Positions 62,157 to 64,000 of a stretch of 64,000 nucleotides of DNA are shown piece by piece. The stretch is from NCBI GenBank assembly GCA_028823345.1, contig JAPKBR010000002.1, positions 83,050-147,049 of the forward strand, read 5' to 3'. Source of the DNA: Planctomycetota bacterium. GTDB lineage: Bacteria > Planctomycetota > UBA1135 > GCA-002686595. Within the stretch, counting starts at the first letter, position 1. Every line of letters begins with the position of its first letter. The notes below the pieces were generated by a model. It was given only the letters and a program-made list of their open reading frames with translations. It was not told the DNA's origin and did no database searches. A program made the position numbers and the translations under genes.

Positions 62157-63968
62157 ATGAAAGCCCACGCCCTTCCCCTGCTGCCCCTGCTCCTGCTCCT
62201 TCCCGCCTGTGGTTCCGACGCGGGGGGTGGCGGCGGCGGCGGTGGAAGCGGAGACGGCGGAGGAGTGATGGGCTTCGTCAGCACATCCAGCTTCAGCTCC
62301 GAAGCAGGAGGAAGCCTCCAGGTCTTTGTACAGAGGAGCAGCGCCGGTGGCGATCCATTGACCGCCAACCTCTCCCTGGGGGGCAGCGCGACCTTCGGTG
62401 ACTACTCCTCCGACGCGGTGGTCAGCGTGACCATCCCCGCGGGATCCGCAATCGGCTCGATCACCATCACCATCAACGATGATCTGTTGCATGAGGACTC
62501 CGAGTGGATCAACTTCTTCCTCTCAGGAGATCATTCGGATCCCCTGGCGAACAACCACACCATGACCATCGTGGACAACGACCCGGAGCCGCTGGTCTCC
62601 TTCACAACCAGTGGTGGCTCCCAGAACGAAACGGACACCGCGTCCATTCTGCTCACCGCCCAACTCAGTGTGGTCTCGGGCCTGCCGACCGTGGTACCCA
62701 TCGTGATCAGCGGTGACGCCAGCGAAGGGGTCGACCTCGACTACACCCTTGCTGCTGCTCAGATCACGATCCCCGTGGGACAACTGGGAGCCTCGGTGCT
62801 CCTGCAGATCCTCGACGACCTGGACCCCGAAATTCCCCATGAGGACGCGATCCTGACCATCACCAACCCGATCGGGGCAGTCACCGGTGCGATATCCCAG
62901 GCCATTTTCACCATCGCGGACGACGAGGGCCTGTTCTTCGATCCCGTCAACCTCACATCAGGAACCAGCAGCTTCGGAGACGAAGCCAGCGCCTTCTGCA
63001 GCGCCGACCTGGACGGGGACACCCTGCCCGACTTGGTGGTGGCCAGCACCAGTCCTCTTGAAGAGATCCTGCTGTTGACCGGCGGCGTGGGCAGCTTCAC
63101 TGCCACCTCCATCGCCAGCGGCCTGAGTGGTGCGAGCCATGTGGCCACGGGGGACTTCGACAACGACATGGACCTCGACATTCTTTGGGGTGCCAGCACC
63201 ACCGGCGAACTCGTCTGGCTCGAAAACCCCTCCTGGACGCCCCACGTAATCCAGGCTTCCGGCGCCATCGGCCTGCACGATTTCGAAGTGGGCGACCACG
63301 ACGGGGACGGCAACCTGGACATTCTCTGCGCCCTCGACGATGCGGTCTCCTTGGTGCTGCAGCAAAATGACGGCAGCGGGACTTTTAGCGCCCTGAATGT
63401 CACCACCGCCGGCGACCCGCTCTACACGCGCATCACCAGCGCCGACCTGGCCGATGACGGGGACACGGACTCGGTGGCCATGGCCGCAGACCTCCTGGCC
63501 GAGTTCGCCTCCGACGCGAACTCTCTCTTCTGGAGTCAAGACATCAGCAACCCCGGTGGAACCTGGAGCGGATTGCAGTTCGCCGACTTGGGCTACTCGA
63601 CCCTCACCAAGAGTTTGATCGGGCACAACACAACCCAGACCGGAATCCGCGGGTTTTTGGACCTGGCCGGAATCTGGGAAGAGAGCGAATTGCTCGCTGG
63701 AGCGGGCTCCTTGAGTTCCCTCGCCGCCGCCGATCTTGATCTGGACAACAACATCGACCTGATCACCTCTGGCGACGGCACCTGGCAGGGCTGGCACCAG
63801 AACCTGGGCGTCTTTGGCGGCGGTTTCAACTCCGACACCTCCTACCCCATGCCTGCCTTGAGCGCAGACCTGGGGATACGACTGATCGACCTGGACAGCG
63901 ACGGAGACCCAGACCTCGTACGCATGACAGCCGCCGGCCTTGAGTGGCACGAGAACGCGGCCCAGTAG
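62157..63968 (+). CDS. Calx-beta and FG-GAP/VCBS repeat lipoprotein
   Basis: 603 residues. Lipoprotein signal MKAHALPLLPLLLLLPAC followed by a glycine-rich linker. Two Calx-beta domains (about 40-150 and 150-270): ASITITI-type strands with DLLHEDSEWINFFLSGDHSD and DLDPEIPHEDAILTITNP. Then FG-GAP/VCBS repeats with calcium-type loops: DLDGDTLPDLVVAS, DFDNDMDLDILWGA, DHDGDGNLDILCAL and DLDSDGDPDLVRM. A large surface protein, probably calcium-stabilised. ATG at 62157. Confidence 0.85.
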   Translation: MKAHALPLLPLLLLLPACGSDAGGGGGGGGSGDGGGVMGFVSTSSFSSEAGGSLQVFVQRSSAGGDPLTANLSLGGSATFGDYSSDAVVSVTIPAGSAIGSITITINDDLLHEDSEWINFFLSGDHSDPLANNHTMTIVDNDPEPLVSFTTSGGSQNETDTASILLTAQLSVVSGLPTVVPIVISGDASEGVDLDYTLAAAQITIPVGQLGASVLLQILDDLDPEIPHEDAILTITNPIGAVTGAISQAIFTIADDEGLFFDPVNLTSGTSSFGDEASAFCSADLDGDTLPDLVVASTSPLEEILLLTGGVGSFTATSIASGLSGASHVATGDFDNDMDLDILWGASTTGELVWLENPSWTPHVIQASGAIGLHDFEVGDHDGDGNLDILCALDDAVSLVLQQNDGSGTFSALNVTTAGDPLYTRITSADLADDGDTDSVAMAADLLAEFASDANSLFWSQDISNPGGTWSGLQFADLGYSTLTKSLIGHNTTQTGIRGFLDLAGIWEESELLAGAGSLSSLAAADLDLDNNIDLITSGDGTWQGWHQNLGVFGGGFNSDTSYPMPALSADLGIRLIDLDSDGDPDLVRMTAAGLEWHENAAQ

Positions 63969-64000
63969 GGACCCCCACCTCACAAGAGCACCCAAGCCAG

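Noticed and set aside
62958..63995. 345-codon open frame antisense to the Calx-beta protein
   Set aside because: It mirrors repeats of the real gene, giving Val/Gly-rich runs with no start signal.

Overview
The window is a 64 kb gene-dense, GC-rich segment of a bacterial chromosome. It is diderm-like: lipoprotein signal peptides, a LolD/FtsE-type ABC ATPase and XseB are present. Several features point to Planctomycetota. One is a secreted HAF/beta-propeller-like protein (60614-62059) whose C-terminal domain (YC, then ...WYRDSNPGTTSNF) I associate with marine planctomycete surface proteins. Others are an FHA-Ser/Thr kinase, DUF58/BatA-like VWA proteins, a Calx-beta/FG-GAP lipoprotein, EF-hand proteins and a DUF4388/PEGA protein. 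The phylum assignment is an inference from gene content. The only gene-free gap over 300 bases is 16797-17390, which holds a decayed tandem duplication and a probable 41-residue membrane protein gene. No rRNA, insertion sequence, prophage or CRISPR was seen.

Layout. 1-2205: end of an ABC ATPase, then a PhoU-like protein and a Na/Pi symporter. 2242-6312: the isoprenoid cluster xseB-ispA-dxs-nadK. 6404-14667: methyltransferase, a GT-C-like membrane protein with an EF-hand coupled to a lipoprotein, a GT9 glycosyltransferase, a TMTC-like TPR protein and a cytochrome c lipoprotein. 14677-18131: OsmC, amidohydrolase, duplication scar, SDR. 18196-24649: S1-domain protein, panB, FAD oxidoreductase, a cupin/JmjC-like protein, methyltransferase. 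24856-30019: EF-hand repeat protein, then gap-pgk-rpe-accD on the minus strand. 30223-36901: tilS, YggS, FHA-kinase, a PNP-like remnant and purN. 36931-37007: tRNA-His. 37121-43665: coiled-coil protein, zinc-ribbon protein, ThiF/MoeB, MobA-like protein, the DUF4388-PEGA protein and a lipoprotein. 43699-48976: asnS, a small membrane protein, an NhaC-type antiporter and a flippase-like protein. 48984-52741: xylA-xylB and a PqqB-like lipoprotein. 52758-53966: a TlpA-like thioredoxin-fold protein. 54082-58501: BatA-like, DUF58, GAF-SpoIIE phosphatase and STAS genes. 58533-63968: GT4 glycosyltransferase, a degenerate HAD protein and two secreted proteins.

The most interesting object is the thioredoxin-fold gene at 52758-53966 (minus). 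Its reading frame is interrupted by one TGA exactly where the first redox cysteine of WCGPC should be, giving W-TGA-G-P-C. The frame stays open for more than 330 codons afterwards, and a hairpin compatible with a bacterial SECIS follows the TGA. I read it as a candidate selenoprotein. TGA is an ordinary stop elsewhere in the window, so global recoding is unlikely.

How the genes work together. Several clusters are translationally coupled by ATGA or GTGA overlaps: dxs/nadK, the two-gene set 9075-11219/7372-9078, YggS/kinase, PNP-like/purN, zinc-ribbon/ThiF/MobA-like and TPR/cytochrome. The gap-pgk-rpe-accD set joins lower glycolysis, the pentose phosphate path and the first step of fatty-acid synthesis. 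XylA and XylB feed D-xylose into the pentose phosphate path through xylulose 5-phosphate, which Rpe can interconvert. The SpoIIE phosphatase and the divergent STAS protein look like a partner-switching signalling pair.
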